DNA of 49,914 bases from NCBI RefSeq assembly GCF_008764295.1, contig NZ_VTQX01000030.1:1-49914 (forward strand). The letters are read 5' to 3'. Numbering within the stretch: the stretch's first letter is position 1; the number at the start of each line of letters is the position of its first letter. The translations under genes and the position numbers were made by a program. The notes beneath the pieces were generated by a model. That model made no database searches. It had not been told where the DNA came from and worked only from the letters and a program-made list of their open reading frames with translations. The DNA is from Bacillus methanolicus (GTDB lineage Bacteria > Bacillota > Bacilli > Bacillales > Cytobacillaceae). Below are positions 29,820 to 41,374 of the stretch, in pieces.

Positions 29820-30497
29820 TTATATTTTCACTGTTTCAAGAGCTTTTTCTAAGTCGCTATAAATAACATTGCCGACGACGATCACATCTGCATATGCCGC
29901 CATCTCTTTTGCCTGACTTAAATCCCCGATTCCTCCACCGTAAAAAAGGACGGTGTTATCAAGCACTTCCTTTGCTTCTTGAACGATTTGTACATCGCCA
30001 TATGAACCGCTGTATTCTAAATAAAAAATCGGCAAATGCAGCATATTCTCTGCAATCCTTGCATAAGCAGCCACATCCTCACCCGTTAAATTCGTCTTTG
30101 CCTTTGTCAGCTTTGCCACCTTACATTCTTCATTAAGAATACAATATCCTTGTACAAGAATTTCATCCCAATTCATGATTTCTCCGTATTCTTTTACTGC
30201 CTCATGATGCAATTCAATTATCCATTTTGAATGTGGGCTATTTAATACAGAAGGAATAAAATAGAAGTCAAAGCCTGGAGTAATCGATTCAATATTAGAA
30301 ACCTCTAGAACGCAAGGAACTGTGTATCTTCGAACTCTCGCCATCAAGTCTAGTACTTTCTCAAGAGTCACACCGTCTGTCCCGCCAACGATGATCGCAT
30401 CTGTTCCCGATTCACATAATTTTTCAAGGTTTTGATCAGAAATTTCTTTATTAGGATCCAGCTTAAACGCATGGCGCCAGTCACGAATATCGTACAC
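29820..30497 (-). CDS. pcrB: heptaprenylglyceryl phosphate synthase PcrB
   Basis: 225 residues, a TIM-barrel prenyltransferase that joins heptaprenyl diphosphate to glycerol-1-phosphate, giving an archaea-like ether lipid in Bacilli. The phosphate-binding signatures are visible: [12 protein letters not shown] near residue 33 and [13 protein letters not shown] and [10 protein letters not shown] near the C-terminus; [10 protein letters not shown] matches the substrate pocket. The start is GTG after GGAGGAAG. First gene of pcrB-pcrA-ligA-camS, expressed from the extended -10 promoter upstream. Confidence 0.95.
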   Translation of the reverse strand: MYDIRDWRHAFKLDPNKEISDQNLEKLCESGTDAIIVGGTDGVTLEKVLDLMARVRRYTVPCVLEVSNIESITPGFDFYFIPSVLNSPHSKWIIELHHEAVKEYGEIMNWDEILVQGYCILNEECKVAKLTKAKTNLTGEDVAAYARIAENMLHLPIFYLEYSGSYGDVQIVQEAKEVLDNTVLFYGGGIGDLSQAKEMAAYADVIVVGNVIYSDLEKALETVKI

Positions 30498-30871
30498 TTA
30501 CTACTTCCTCCAATTGAGTATATTTCAAAGATTGAAGATACACCGCAAATTAATGTTTTTATAATGGATAAAGCCATATTCCATTCCATCATTATAGCAT
30601 TTGTTCAAAGGAATAAAAAATGAAAACAGGTTTTGTTATACGGTCAATTTTGTTTTTAATTGACTAGCAAGGTCCTAAAAAAAAGCTAGTTTTTGGTGAT
30701 ACATTTTTTGAGCGACCGTTTCTTCCTCTTTTTTCTATCGATTGTGCAGAGCCTCAATCAGCGGGTGACATAAAACGTTCATTACCAAGCTTTCTTGTAC
30801 CGTTGCACGGGTATTGTCGTTCACATCGCACCTTGTCCGACTATACAAGCTAATTAGAAAAAACAGCAAAC
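30498..30871. other. pcrB upstream region
   Basis: 374 bases between the yerC terminator and pcrB. Apart from the pcrB promoter candidate near 30591 I see no gene and no clear structured RNA. Short T- and A-rich tracts around 30640-30700 give no defensible stem. Confidence 0.5.
30591..30599 (-). promoter_or_regulatory. pcrB promoter, extended -10
   Basis: On the minus strand TGCTATAAT is a perfect extended -10 (TGnTATAAT). The -35 hexamer 17 bp upstream (TTTTTA) is weak, as is common for extended -10 promoters. The distance to the pcrB GTG is about 95 bases. Confidence 0.6.
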
Positions 30872-30906
30872 AAAAAACCGAGGTTCTCTACATTTCACCT
30901 CGGCTT
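30872..30906 (-). terminator. yerABC terminator
   Basis: GCCGAGGT and ACCTCGGT arms with a loop of about 14 bases, followed on the minus strand by TTTTTTG, ten bases after the yerC stop. Confidence 0.88.
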
Positions 30907-30915
30907 CTCATCTGG

Positions 30916-31212
30916 TTACTCTTCTTCTTTTATCCGTTCAAGAGCTAGTTCATAGGCGTCATTACCGTAATTCAAGCAACGTTTTACGCGAGAAATTGTC
31001 GCTGTGCTCGCACCCGTTTCAGTTTCAATTTTGTGATAGGTTTTCCCTTCACGAAGCATCCTTGCCACCTCAAGGCGCTGTGCTAAGGACTGAATTTCAT
31101 TGACTGTGCAAAGATCATCAAAAAAGCGATAGCATTCTTCTAAATCTTTCAGCGATAAGACAGCTTTGAATAATTGATCCAGTTCTTTTCCTCTAAGTTT
31201 TTCAATTTGCAT
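30916..31212 (-). CDS. yerC: YerC/YecD family TrpR-like regulator
   Basis: 98 residues, full length for the family. The sequence contains a Trp-repressor-like helix-turn-helix: EIQSLAQRLEVARMLREGKT, then YHKIETETGASTATISRVKR. The fold is that of TrpR, but these proteins lack a known ligand and their targets are not established. It is the last gene of a yerA-yerB-yerC unit (gaps of about 40 and 46 bases), as in B. subtilis. Confidence 0.93.
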   Translation of the reverse strand: MQIEKLRGKELDQLFKAVLSLKDLEECYRFFDDLCTVNEIQSLAQRLEVARMLREGKTYHKIETETGASTATISRVKRCLNYGNDAYELALERIKEEE

Positions 31213-31258
31213 ATATTTACCCCTTTAAGCTGTTTTCTCTTCTAAATGAAACGTTCAC

Positions 31259-32299
31259 TTATTCTTCCGTAAAAACAACTACATTCTCAATTCCTTTGTC
31301 AGATGGAACAACATTAATCCACGTTTTCCCTGGAACAAATCCAACCTCTCTCCCATTTTCATCATAGGGAAGAATGCGTCCAGCGACATTTCTCCATTCC
31401 AATTCACGCCATTGCCCTCTTTGCAGCAAGTACGCTTTACCGCCCGATGCTAAATCAATCTCGCGTCGTCCATAGTCGTCAATGATCTTATGGTCTGCTT
31501 CGATAACCAATATATTGTCTAACAAAACAGGTTCTCTGGAATCTAAATCTGCTGTTAATTCACCATTGCTATAGCGCTCATACTTTTTCGTCTTCTCGTC
31601 ATACTCATAAGTCACTTTAAATAAATCACTTGAAAAATAAGACACTTGAACAGAATGGGCTTTCGTTCCATTTAACGCCTCTACTTCATCCTCAGATAAA
31701 AAGGACAATGAGGAAGGTGCTTGCTCCATATTATAGCCAGCATCATCTGCACCTTTTAAAATATCCTCAGTCGTAATGTATGAATTATGGGGAGCAACTC
31801 GACTGCTATCTCTTTTAAATAAAGTACCATCATGCTGCATTCCATTGATATTATCGATATAGCCACTGCTTAACATTGCCCTTGCTTCCGGACTATAGCC
31901 ATGAGCAACGTATAAGGCATCATACCCTTTCGCTAAATCAATATAGTAGTCGCGTGCGCTTCTCACAGGTCCGATCCGCTCAGCTTCCTCGCTTTGGAAA
32001 ATGGCTAGAAAACGCGTAACATTTCCCTCTGCCAATAATTCATAAACAAGATCTGCTTTATGCAAGCCTGATTGCGGTCTTGCCTTAGGATCGTTATTGA
32101 TCATGACACCGTATGCACGGCTTGTGGACTCTTCTTTCACACCTACTCCTGTTAAAGGATATTGATAAGCAAACTCATCTTTATTAACTTGTTCATTTAT
32201 GGGCTTTTCTTGATGTTCTTGTACCACTTCTTCATTTCCACTACAGCCAGCTAGTAAGAAGAATACTGTTGCCGTAGTAAAGATCCATTTACTTTTCAT
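31259..32299 (-). CDS. yerB: DUF3048 lipoprotein YerB
   Basis: 346 residues. The N-terminal signal WIFTTATVFFLLAGCSG has its lipobox Cys19, so it is anchored to the outer face of the membrane. The mature protein has the two-part DUF3048 body, with RAYGVMINNDPKARPQSGLH, a surrounding region RIGPVRSARDYYIDLA, and WRNVAGRILPYDENGREVGF near the end. Biochemical role unknown. It starts at ATG after AAGGGGTG. Confidence 0.92.
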   Translation of the reverse strand: MKSKWIFTTATVFFLLAGCSGNEEVVQEHQEKPINEQVNKDEFAYQYPLTGVGVKEESTSRAYGVMINNDPKARPQSGLHKADLVYELLAEGNVTRFLAIFQSEEAERIGPVRSARDYYIDLAKGYDALYVAHGYSPEARAMLSSGYIDNINGMQHDGTLFKRDSSRVAPHNSYITTEDILKGADDAGYNMEQAPSSLSFLSEDEVEALNGTKAHSVQVSYFSSDLFKVTYEYDEKTKKYERYSNGELTADLDSREPVLLDNILVIEADHKIIDDYGRREIDLASGGKAYLLQRGQWRELEWRNVAGRILPYDENGREVGFVPGKTWINVVPSDKGIENVVVFTEE

Positions 32300-32339
32300 T
32301 CTGCACCCCTTACATCCTGCACATATACTCTTTTATATT

Positions 32340-34082
32340 TTAACGCATTATCGTTGGAAAGAGTACCATTTTGTTCATGACGTCATACATTCCTTGCTGA
32401 GTTACACGAATATAAGGCAGATGCGTTGAGGTAAAAAACAAGAGAGAATAAACCGGATCATTGAATCGATAACCTCTCTCTACTAAATAAGCAGATAGTT
32501 TTTTCTCATCATTAATCAACTCTTCAACCTTCTTATCCGACATAACTCCATTTAAAGGAAGCGGTATTTCAAGAACGATTTCCTCATTCTCACTAAAAAC
32601 AATGCCGCCACCAATTTCTTTTAGACGTCTAAAAGCTCTCATCATCTCATTTTTATTCTTTCCAATTAAAACAATATCGCCAGTATTAGTGAAAGAGCTT
32701 GCCAGCCCTGGAAGATTGTTGGCAAATCCTTTCAGCACTGTATTCGTTCTCCAATTTCCTTCTTTATCAATTAACATGAAGAAACATTCATCATGTGTAT
32801 TTGGAAGCTCCTCATGATTCACATCGATTGAAATCGAATAGGGCTTTGTAATAACCGAACTCTCCATTTGAATTCCAAAAGGCATCGAGAATTGCATATC
32901 GTCATTCGTTAAACCCCAATCAATTTTTAATGGTTCAAGTCCATGTGTTTCCCAATTTACCTCCTCATATACATCGACATTCCTTCCATCTCGTTTCACC
33001 CATTTTCCTTTTGCCAGCACAGAAACTGGTGTCGGGTTTTTCTCATCACTGAGAAAATTAATATTGGCAACTCTACCCGTTGCAATATTTCCATGGAGGT
33101 ATTCGAGGTTATAATAGCGGGCTACGTTAATGGTTGCCATATTATAAGCGTCAATGACCGGAACCCCTTTTTCAATAGCGATTCGAATCATATTGTCGAT
33201 AATCCCTTGTTCATAAAAGGATGCCGAAGAGCCATCTGTATTGAAAATAAAATGATCATAATGTTCAATTCCTAGCTCATGGATTTCGTCGAGAAGAACC
33301 GGCAAATCAGGTCGAATCGATGAATGTCTCAACGAGACCATATAACCTTGCATCAGTCGATCGTAGACCTCTTTACCTGAGATTGCCTCATGATCACAAT
33401 CAGCACCAAATAACGTCATTTTCGCTAATGTTTTTTCCGATGCACCTGGAAAATGTCCCTCGATTTTCTTTCTCATCCTTTTCGTTTCTTGAATCCAATG
33501 AAGCATTAAGTCATCGCCATCTACAAGCTTAGGCCACCCTGTTAACTCTCCCCCTTGTAAAACGGCGTCATGCTCTAACCATGACTTTACATTTGCATGG
33601 GAAAAAGTGTCCACTTCATCCAAAATCTCTGTTTGTGAATCGAAACGGCACCACCAATACATCGTTGTTGGAATGTTACGGAGTTCCCTCATTAAAGAAA
33701 ACGCTTTCTTTTTGTCTAACTGCAAAACAAGCGCCATATTGTCATTAATTAAGGTAGTTGTTCCAAACTGGGATGCATAACGAGCCAACGAATGGGGATT
33801 ATATAAATGAAATGGGTGAGCATGAGGTTCAATATAACCCGGAACAAGAAGCTGTCCTTTGCAATCAATAATCTCACAGTTACCTGTATTTTCAGGCAAT
33901 TTTTCACCTACATACACAATGCGATCCTCGTAAATCCAAATATTTGCTGTGATCCACTTGCGCAACACTTGGTTTAAATAACGAGCATTTTGCAATAATA
34001 TGGTCGGTGATAGTTTTCCATCAATAACTGAAACATGTTCACGAATATGTTTATTTTTCCAACGATATCTTTGTTCTAGCAC
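32340..34082 (-). CDS. yerA: adenine deaminase-like amidohydrolase YerA
   Basis: 580 residues from the GTG following GGGGAGGG; the longer ATG frame (from 34109) carries that ribosome binding site inside it. An amidohydrolase-superfamily protein with the N-terminal metal motif HxH at His87/His89 (GYIEPHAHPFH), followed by LARYASQFGTTTLINDN and, further on, GHFPGASEKTL and GADCDHEAISG, as in the adenine deaminases AdeC/Ade. YerA-type proteins diverge from true AdeC and their activity is not settled. Its position beside the pur operon suggests purine salvage, but this is inference. First gene of yerABC. Confidence 0.85.
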   Translation of the reverse strand: MLEQRYRWKNKHIREHVSVIDGKLSPTILLQNARYLNQVLRKWITANIWIYEDRIVYVGEKLPENTGNCEIIDCKGQLLVPGYIEPHAHPFHLYNPHSLARYASQFGTTTLINDNMALVLQLDKKKAFSLMRELRNIPTTMYWWCRFDSQTEILDEVDTFSHANVKSWLEHDAVLQGGELTGWPKLVDGDDLMLHWIQETKRMRKKIEGHFPGASEKTLAKMTLFGADCDHEAISGKEVYDRLMQGYMVSLRHSSIRPDLPVLLDEIHELGIEHYDHFIFNTDGSSASFYEQGIIDNMIRIAIEKGVPVIDAYNMATINVARYYNLEYLHGNIATGRVANINFLSDEKNPTPVSVLAKGKWVKRDGRNVDVYEEVNWETHGLEPLKIDWGLTNDDMQFSMPFGIQMESSVITKPYSISIDVNHEELPNTHDECFFMLIDKEGNWRTNTVLKGFANNLPGLASSFTNTGDIVLIGKNKNEMMRAFRRLKEIGGGIVFSENEEIVLEIPLPLNGVMSDKKVEELINDEKKLSAYLVERGYRFNDPVYSLLFFTSTHLPYIRVTQQGMYDVMNKMVLFPTIMR

Positions 34083-34442
34083 AATGTTCCCTCCCCTTTG
34101 AAATTTCAATGATGTATATACATTGGCTTATTATTTATATTCTTTCACTTTAGTCCATTTCATCATTGCACACTTCAAGTTAAAAAACGAACGTTCATTT
34201 GACTTTTACATTATTTTAAGGAATAAACACGGATATAAATGATGTTTAAACGTGATATGGTTCGTTTTTTAATTAGCGATGGTACATGATGAAATCAATT
34301 CACTTGAATTACCCGATCATAAAATGATATGAAAGCAAGTTACTAAACTTTCCATCATTTTTATATATACTACCATATTTTGTTGTTTAACACATTAAAG
34401 ACTTAAAAAATTATGTTAAGAAATTGTGAAGGAGACATGATT
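34083..34442. other. divergent promoter region between yerA and the DUF2892 gene
   Basis: 360 bases, strongly AT-rich. It contains AAAAAACGAACGTTC (about 34182-34195), with the palindrome ACGAACGTTCAT, and GGTTCGTTTTTT (34259-34270). These resemble half-sites of a purine-type box, but are about 65 bp apart rather than the usual 16-17, so I do not call an operator. Confidence 0.4.
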
Positions 34443-34718
34443 ATGCAAATTAAACAAAATATCGGAATTGTCAATGCTCTGATCCGTATAACTTGCGGAC
34501 TAACGATTTTAGCTTGGAGCACCGCGAAAATGGTTAAAAAACCTTGGAAGAATGCATTCTTAATAACAGCTATCCTTGGAGCTATGAAAGTTGGCGAAGG
34601 AATTGTCCGTTATTGTCCTGTCACGTCACTCATTGAAGAGGGCATGAAAAAAAATCCCCAAAAGCAAAACGAAGAAGATTCCTTACAAGAAACGATCGTC
34701 CCTTCTAATCCATCTTAA
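34443..34718 (+). CDS. DUF2892 (YgaP-like) membrane protein
   Basis: 91 residues from the ATG 8 bases after AAGGAG; a nearer upstream ATG is only 2 bases from that site. The N-terminal half holds two hydrophobic helices (NALIRITCGLTILAWST and NAFLITAILGAMKVGEGIV) typical of DUF2892, with the usual RYCPVTSL after the second. The charged C-terminal tail (KKNPQKQNEEDSLQET) is likely cytoplasmic. Function unknown in this form. Confidence 0.85.
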   Translation: MQIKQNIGIVNALIRITCGLTILAWSTAKMVKKPWKNAFLITAILGAMKVGEGIVRYCPVTSLIEEGMKKNPQKQNEEDSLQETIVPSNPS

Positions 34719-34726
34719 AAATTTTA

Positions 34727-34757
34727 CGGTGCTTTCCTCACTAGGGGGAAAGCACCG
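34727..34757. terminator. hairpin between the DUF2892 gene and the small EYxxD gene
   Basis: CGGTGCTTTCC and GGAAAGCACCG are perfect 11-bp arms with a loop of nine. The minus strand continues GTAAAATTTTT, so it could also end transcription of the pur operon, whose last gene stops at 34889; on the plus strand the following sequence is not T-rich. Confidence 0.75.
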
Positions 34758-34797
34758 ATGAAAATAAAAGCATAAATAAAGGAGTTGTACTGATCTT

Positions 34798-36172
<1,375 letters not shown>

Positions 36173-36259
36173 TTATTTACTCCTGATCTTATCGTGAGTA
36201 TGATGTAGGCAAAAGCTTCGTTTTGCCGCCGCTCTAGTCCCTTGTTTAAAAATGCTTCA

Positions 36260-37795
36260 TTAATGTTTAAAATGTCTAACGCCCGTAAAGACCATAGCAA
36301 TTCCAAACTCATCTGCCTTTTTGATTGAATCCTCATCACGGACGGAGCCACCAGGCTGAATAATTGCTTTAATTCCGGCTTTTGCTGCCGCTTCAACTGT
36401 ATCATCCATCGGGAAAAAGGCATCTGAAGCAAGGACCGCTCCATCAGCTTTTGCACCTGCTTGCTCAAGTGCAATTTTTGCTGCACCAACTCGGTTCATC
36501 TGTCCTGCGCCAATCCCTAATGTCATATCGCGATTATTTACCACAATCGCATTTGATTTTACATGCTTAACAATTTTCCAACCGAGTTCCAATGCCTTCA
36601 TTTCCTCATCGGTTGGTTTGCGTTTCGTAGGAACGGTTACTGTTGCATCCTTTAAACCAAACCGATCCTGTTCTTGGACAAGTAATCCGCCTTCTATGGA
36701 AGTCAATTTCACTTCATCTTTCGCCTTTTTATCAAATGGAATCGTTAAAAGACGCAAGTTTCTCTTACTTGTTAAAATTTCAATAGCTTCATCCGAGAAA
36801 GATGGAGCAATGATGATCTCTAAAAAGATTTCATGGAGTTTTTCTGCTGTCACCTTATCCACTTCACGGTTTAATGCGATGATTCCTCCAAAAATGGACA
36901 CAGGATCTGCTGCGAATGCTTTTGTAAAGGCAGAAAAGATATCGCTCCCTGTCCCGACACCACAAGGATTCATATGTTTTACCGCAACTGCAGCTGGTTC
37001 AGTAAATTCTTTGACGATCTGTAAAGCGGCATCAGCATCATTAATATTATTGTAAGAAAGCTCTTTACCATGTAATTGAGTTGCATTGGCAACCGAAAAC
37101 ACAGAGCCCAAAGGTTTGCGATAAAAGGCAGCCTTTTGATGTGGATTTTCTCCATAACGTAATGATTGTTTCAATTCATATGTCACAGTTAGGCTTTCAG
37201 GTGTTTCTTCCTGAACAAGCTCTGTCATGTATTCAGCGATCATTGCATCGTAAGCGGCCGTATGTCTAAACACCTTGGCAGCCAGCTTCCGGCGAGTTTC
37301 GTTTTGGACTTCGCCACAAGCTTTTAACTCCTCAATTACAGTTGAGTAATCAGAGGGGTCCACGACGACCGTAACATATTCATGATTTTTTGCGGATGCT
37401 CGCAGCATCGTTGGTCCCCCAATATCAATGTTTTCAATTGCCGCTTCAACCGTTACATCTGGCTTAGCAATTGTTTGTTGAAACGGATATAAATTCACAC
37501 ATACAACATGAATAGGTTGGATTTGATGCTCGGAGAGCTGTTCTTGATGACTCGCCTCTGAGAACTTTGCCAACAATCCACCGTGAATCATTGGATTTAG
37601 TGTTTTAACCCGTCCTTCAAGAATTTCTGGGAAGCCTGTCACCTCACTAACACTCATAACAGGAATACCAGCATCTGCAATAGCCTTTTTCGTCCCACCA
37701 GTACTAATTATTTCAAAATCCAATTCATGCAATCGCTTGGCAAAATCTGTAATTCCTGCTTTATCCGATACACTTATGAGCGCTCTCTTCTTCAT
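36260..37795 (-). CDS. purH: bifunctional AICAR transformylase/IMP cyclohydrolase
   Basis: 511 residues. The N-terminal cyclohydrolase (MGS-like) domain covers about residues 1-190 ([48 protein letters not shown]). The AICAR transformylase domain follows, with [15 protein letters not shown], the motif KHMNPCGVG and a late DAFFPMDD stretch. It completes the last two steps to IMP. The ATG used is 8 bases after GGAGG. A 186-base gap with a long hairpin separates it from purN. Confidence 0.97.
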   Translation of the reverse strand: MKKRALISVSDKAGITDFAKRLHELDFEIISTGGTKKAIADAGIPVMSVSEVTGFPEILEGRVKTLNPMIHGGLLAKFSEASHQEQLSEHQIQPIHVVCVNLYPFQQTIAKPDVTVEAAIENIDIGGPTMLRASAKNHEYVTVVVDPSDYSTVIEELKACGEVQNETRRKLAAKVFRHTAAYDAMIAEYMTELVQEETPESLTVTYELKQSLRYGENPHQKAAFYRKPLGSVFSVANATQLHGKELSYNNINDADAALQIVKEFTEPAAVAVKHMNPCGVGTGSDIFSAFTKAFAADPVSIFGGIIALNREVDKVTAEKLHEIFLEIIIAPSFSDEAIEILTSKRNLRLLTIPFDKKAKDEVKLTSIEGGLLVQEQDRFGLKDATVTVPTKRKPTDEEMKALELGWKIVKHVKSNAIVVNNRDMTLGIGAGQMNRVGAAKIALEQAGAKADGAVLASDAFFPMDDTVEAAAKAGIKAIIQPGGSVRDEDSIKKADEFGIAMVFTGVRHFKH

Positions 37796-37864
37796 CACAA
37801 AATCCTCCTAGTTATTGAAATTTTCTGCTTGTTTTATAAAAAGCTAGTGTATGCTAAAAAGGTC

Positions 37865-37914
37865 CTCTGATTCCATGAAGCGATAGTTTTTTCTATCGCA
37901 TCATGGAATCTGAG
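37865..37914. repeat. long hairpin in the purN-purH gap
   Basis: The left arm GATTCCATGAAGCGATAG (37869-37886) pairs with CTATCGCATCATGGAATC (37893-37910) at 17 of 18 positions, loop TTTTTT, with further partial pairing outside. On the minus strand GAGGACCTTTTTAGC follows, so the hairpin may act as an attenuator between purN and purH. The first 17 bases recur exactly at 12506-12522. Confidence 0.75.
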
Positions 37915-37981
37915 AGAAAATAAACCAAAAATCAACACTGCTAAAAAAATGCTGATCGTTCCTCTATAAATCGAAAGAGTG

Positions 37982-38566
37982 TCACTTTTTCGTGGTAATA
38001 CCTTTTTTAATCAGTTGTTGAATGACTTTAGGGTATAACTCATGCTCCACTTTATGAATCTTCGTTTGAAGACTTTCCTTTGTTTCTTGTTCACTAATTT
38101 CGATCGCCTTTTGGGCAATTATCGGCCCTGTATCCATTCCAGCATCAACAAAATGAACCGTCACACCACTCACCTTTACCTTCGCCCTTAATGCTTGACC
38201 AATTGCATCCTTACCTGGAAAAGCAGGAAGAAGGGATGGATGAATATTAATGATCCTTCCTTCAAACTGATCCAAAAGGGTCTTTCCAATCAAACGCATG
38301 TATCCTGCAAGCACGATGAAGTCCACTTCATGCTTTTGTAAATTTTTTAAAATCTCAAGTTCATACGCTTCCTTGCTGTCATACCCTTTCGCATTAAAAA
38401 CAAAAGAAGGAATTTCTTCATTCTTTGCTCGTTCTAGCGCATAAGCCCCTAACTTATCACAAACAAGCAAAGCAATATCAGCTTCGAGCTCACCTTTTTT
38501 AACAGCCTCAACAATGGCTTGAAAATTGCTTCCGCTACCGGAAGCAAAAATGGAAATCTTTTTCAT
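37982..38566 (-). CDS. purN: phosphoribosylglycinamide formyltransferase (10-formyl-THF)
   Basis: 194 residues. It transfers a formyl group from 10-formyltetrahydrofolate to GAR. The catalytic Asn-His-Asp set is present: His in NIHPSLLPAFPG, Asp in VHFVDAGMDTGPIIAQ, with the Asn just before the His. The N-terminal nucleotide-binding loop FASGSGSNFQAI is typical. It starts at ATG after GGAGGTTACC and lies 11 bases after purM. Confidence 0.96.
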   Translation of the reverse strand: MKKISIFASGSGSNFQAIVEAVKKGELEADIALLVCDKLGAYALERAKNEEIPSFVFNAKGYDSKEAYELEILKNLQKHEVDFIVLAGYMRLIGKTLLDQFEGRIINIHPSLLPAFPGKDAIGQALRAKVKVSGVTVHFVDAGMDTGPIIAQKAIEISEQETKESLQTKIHKVEHELYPKVIQQLIKKGITTKK

Positions 38567-38577
38567 GGTAACCTCCG

Positions 38578-39606
38578 CTATTCCTTAATCGATACCCCTG
38601 CTTGCTCTGTCACAACACCCATTACATATGCTTTTTCTCCGAGTTCTGTAAACAATTGAATCACTGCATTGGCATCGTCTTTGTTAACTGCCATTACCAT
38701 TCCCGTCCCCATATTAAAGATGTTGTACATTTCTTGACGTTCTATTTTACCGAGCTTTTCCATTAATAAAAAAATGGCTGGCACAGTCCAATTGCTTTCT
38801 AAAAGTTCAGCTCCAAATCCATCCGGTAGCATGCGCGGGATATTTTCGATAAATCCCCCACCTGTAATATGAGAAACTCCTTTTATTTCAAATTTCTTCA
38901 TCGCTTCTAAAAGGGGCTTCACATAAATTCTTGTTGGTCGAAGGAGCTCCTCACCAAGCGTGCAGCCCAGATCCTCTACCTCATCTTCTAGTGACATTCC
39001 CGCTTGTTCTAGGAAAATTTTTCGAACAAGTGAGTAACCATTGCTATGGATTCCATTTGAAGCTAAACCGATTAAAACATCACCTTGCTTAATATTCTCA
39101 CCGGTAATTATATTCTTTTTCTCACAAGCGCCAACTGAAAAGCCAGCTAAGTCATATTCGTCCTCACTATACATTCCTGGCATTTCAGCAGTCTCTCCCC
39201 CAACAAGGGCACAGCCTGCCTGCTCACAGCCATCCGCAATCCCTTTAACTATCGCTTCAATCTTCTCCGGTGCAGCCTTTCCGCAAGCAATATAATCTAA
39301 AAAGTAAAGTGGCTCTGCCCCTTGAACGACAATATCATTGACACACATAGCAACTGCATCAATGCCGATCGTATCGTGCTTATCCATGAGAAAAGCGAGC
39401 ATCAGTTTTGTGCCCACACCATCAGTACCTGATACAAGAACCGGTTCTTTCAAATTTAAGGAAGATAAATCAAACATTCCACCAAAACCGCCAAGTCCTC
39501 CCATAACTCCTGGGCGAATCGTACGGTTCACATGCTTCTTCATTCTTGTGACTGCCTCATAGCCGGCCTCTATATCAACACCTGCTTGCCTATAAGCATT
39601 GGCCAT
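38578..39606 (-). CDS. purM: phosphoribosylformylglycinamidine cyclo-ligase
   Basis: 342 residues from the ATG after AGGAGG; a longer frame to 39684 has no suitable start. AIR synthetase closes the imidazole ring with ATP. Family stretches are [43 protein letters not shown] and [16 protein letters not shown]. It follows a 355-base gap after purF, in contrast with the usual tight spacing. Confidence 0.96.
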   Translation of the reverse strand: MANAYRQAGVDIEAGYEAVTRMKKHVNRTIRPGVMGGLGGFGGMFDLSSLNLKEPVLVSGTDGVGTKLMLAFLMDKHDTIGIDAVAMCVNDIVVQGAEPLYFLDYIACGKAAPEKIEAIVKGIADGCEQAGCALVGGETAEMPGMYSEDEYDLAGFSVGACEKKNIITGENIKQGDVLIGLASNGIHSNGYSLVRKIFLEQAGMSLEDEVEDLGCTLGEELLRPTRIYVKPLLEAMKKFEIKGVSHITGGGFIENIPRMLPDGFGAELLESNWTVPAIFLLMEKLGKIERQEMYNIFNMGTGMVMAVNKDDANAVIQLFTELGEKAYVMGVVTEQAGVSIKE

Positions 39607-39961
39607 GTTAAGACCTCCTAATGATTTTTTCGGACATATTTGCGTAAATATGATCGTTTTAAATGGGTTGGCTTTGTTAAGCAAAATGACTGTTCAAACA
39701 CGGGAAACCTTCGTCTCACAGGCTTTTCAAATGAGGTTAAAAAATGAGACAAAGTCAACATCGACATATAACAATAACCATTGTTAAGCAACAGCCTCTA
39801 AACCCCTTAGCACGTAGCAAAAAGAAGTGAAAAATCGTGCCATCTTTATTGCCAAAACCGAAACCTAGAAAAACTCAATCCCGATGAATAGAAAAGCGGC
39901 ATCTAGTGCCGCTAGTCAAAGTAGACAAAGTTAATATACAATCAAATTCAAAAACTTTAAC
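39607..39961. other. unusually long purF-purM gap
   Basis: 355 bases inside the pur operon. It holds a hairpin at 39890-39915 (listed separately), an 11-bp direct repeat TTGTTAAGCAA at 39674 and 39781, and a weak GTCTCA/TGAGAC pair (39713-39750). No gene is supported. An internal promoter is possible but none is clear. Confidence 0.55.
39890..39915 (-). terminator. hairpin after purF, possible internal terminator
   Basis: AGCGGCA, loop TCTAG and TGCCGCT give a perfect 7-bp GC-rich stem; on the minus strand TTTTCTATTC follows. It lies 46 bases past the purF stop and before purM. Confidence 0.65.
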
Positions 39962-41374
39962 TTAAACCTTTTCATACATTCTCGCTGTACTTGGATAAAT
40001 CTCCGTAGGATATTTGCCTGTAAAGCAAGCGAGGCATTGCCCACAATTTTCGTCCGCGCTCACCTTGCCAATCCCTTCTAATAAACCTTCTACACTTAAA
40101 AAGGTTAGCGTATCTGCACCGATGATTTCCCGCATTTCTTCAACAGAATGACTAGCCGCCATCAACTCTTCTTTAGACGAGGTATCAATCCCATAAAAGC
40201 ATGGGTTTTTAATCGGTGGTGAACTGATGACAACATGGACTTCTGTTGCACCTGCTTCCTTCAGCATCGTCACAATTCTACGACTCGTCGTTCCTCTAAC
40301 AATCGAATCGTCGACCATGATTACCCTTTTTCCTTCCACTACACCGCGAACAGCCGAGAGCTTCATCTTTACCCCTTGCTCACGCAAAGACTGCGAAGGC
40401 TGAATAAATGTCCGCCCGACATATTTATTTTTAATCAAGCCCATCTCATAAGGAATCCCTGACTCTTCAGCATAACCGATTGCAGCAGAAATACTTGAAT
40501 CAGGAACACCTGTAACAACATCTGCCTCAATTGGAGCCTCAAGCGCTAGTTTTTTCCCTAAATTTTTACGGGCTGTATGAACATTGATCCCTTGAATATC
40601 ACTATCTGGACGGGAAAAATAAACATATTCCATCGAACACATCGCTTGATTAGCAGGCATTGCGTATCTTTCAGAGTGGATTCCTGTGTCATCAATGATG
40701 ACCAATTCCCCTGCCTCGACATCACGAACAAAGCTTGCGCCAACTACGTCCAGGGCACATGTTTCGGATGCAACTACATATGCATCTCCTAAACGGCCGA
40801 TCGAGAGCGGACGCATGCCATTCGGATCAAGAGCAATCATCAGCTGCGTTTCTGTCATAATTAAGAAAGCATAAGCCCCTTTCAGCATGGTCAATGCATT
40901 TTGCACCTGCTCTACCAGCGGTGCGTTACCGCCACGTCTAATTAAATGGGCAAGCACCTCTGTATCAGAGCTTGTTTGAAAAATGCTTCCCTGCCCTTCA
41001 AGCTGTCGTCTTAACGCTGTCGCATTAACCAAATTTCCATTATGGGCAAGTGCCAGACTTCCAGACTGCGAGTGGAAAAGGAGAGGCTGCACGTTCTCAT
41101 AGCCACCGCCCCCAGCAGTAGCATAGCGAACATGACCAATTGCACCAGTTCCCGTTAATTGCTCGATAGCCTCCGCAGTGAAAATTTCCGCGACAAGCCC
41201 TTCTCCTTTGACCCCTTTAAGCTTTTGACCGTCTGTGACAACCATTCCGGTTCCTTCCTGCCCACGATGTTGCAGGGTGTGTAAACCGTAATAAGTGATT
41301 TGAGCCGCATCAGGATGTCCCCATACACCAAAGATGCCACACTCCTCATTTAATCCCCTTATTTCAGCAAGCAT
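39962..41374 (-). CDS. purF: amidophosphoribosyltransferase
   Basis: 470 residues from the ATG after GGGGCTATCCC. First committed step of purine synthesis: PRPP plus glutamine gives phosphoribosylamine. The short propeptide ([11 protein letters not shown]) precedes the nucleophile Cys12, which becomes residue 1 on maturation. The glutaminase part shows THQ-like [11 protein letters not shown] and HNGNLVNA. The PRPP loop reads [15 protein letters not shown]. The C-terminal cysteines in [11 protein letters not shown], with one upstream, are the 4Fe-4S ligands of the Bacillus-type enzyme. Its start overlaps the purL end by 16 bases. Confidence 0.97.
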   Translation of the reverse strand: MLAEIRGLNEECGIFGVWGHPDAAQITYYGLHTLQHRGQEGTGMVVTDGQKLKGVKGEGLVAEIFTAEAIEQLTGTGAIGHVRYATAGGGGYENVQPLLFHSQSGSLALAHNGNLVNATALRRQLEGQGSIFQTSSDTEVLAHLIRRGGNAPLVEQVQNALTMLKGAYAFLIMTETQLMIALDPNGMRPLSIGRLGDAYVVASETCALDVVGASFVRDVEAGELVIIDDTGIHSERYAMPANQAMCSMEYVYFSRPDSDIQGINVHTARKNLGKKLALEAPIEADVVTGVPDSSISAAIGYAEESGIPYEMGLIKNKYVGRTFIQPSQSLREQGVKMKLSAVRGVVEGKRVIMVDDSIVRGTTSRRIVTMLKEAGATEVHVVISSPPIKNPCFYGIDTSSKEELMAASHSVEEMREIIGADTLTFLSVEGLLEGIGKVSADENCGQCLACFTGKYPTEIYPSTARMYEKV

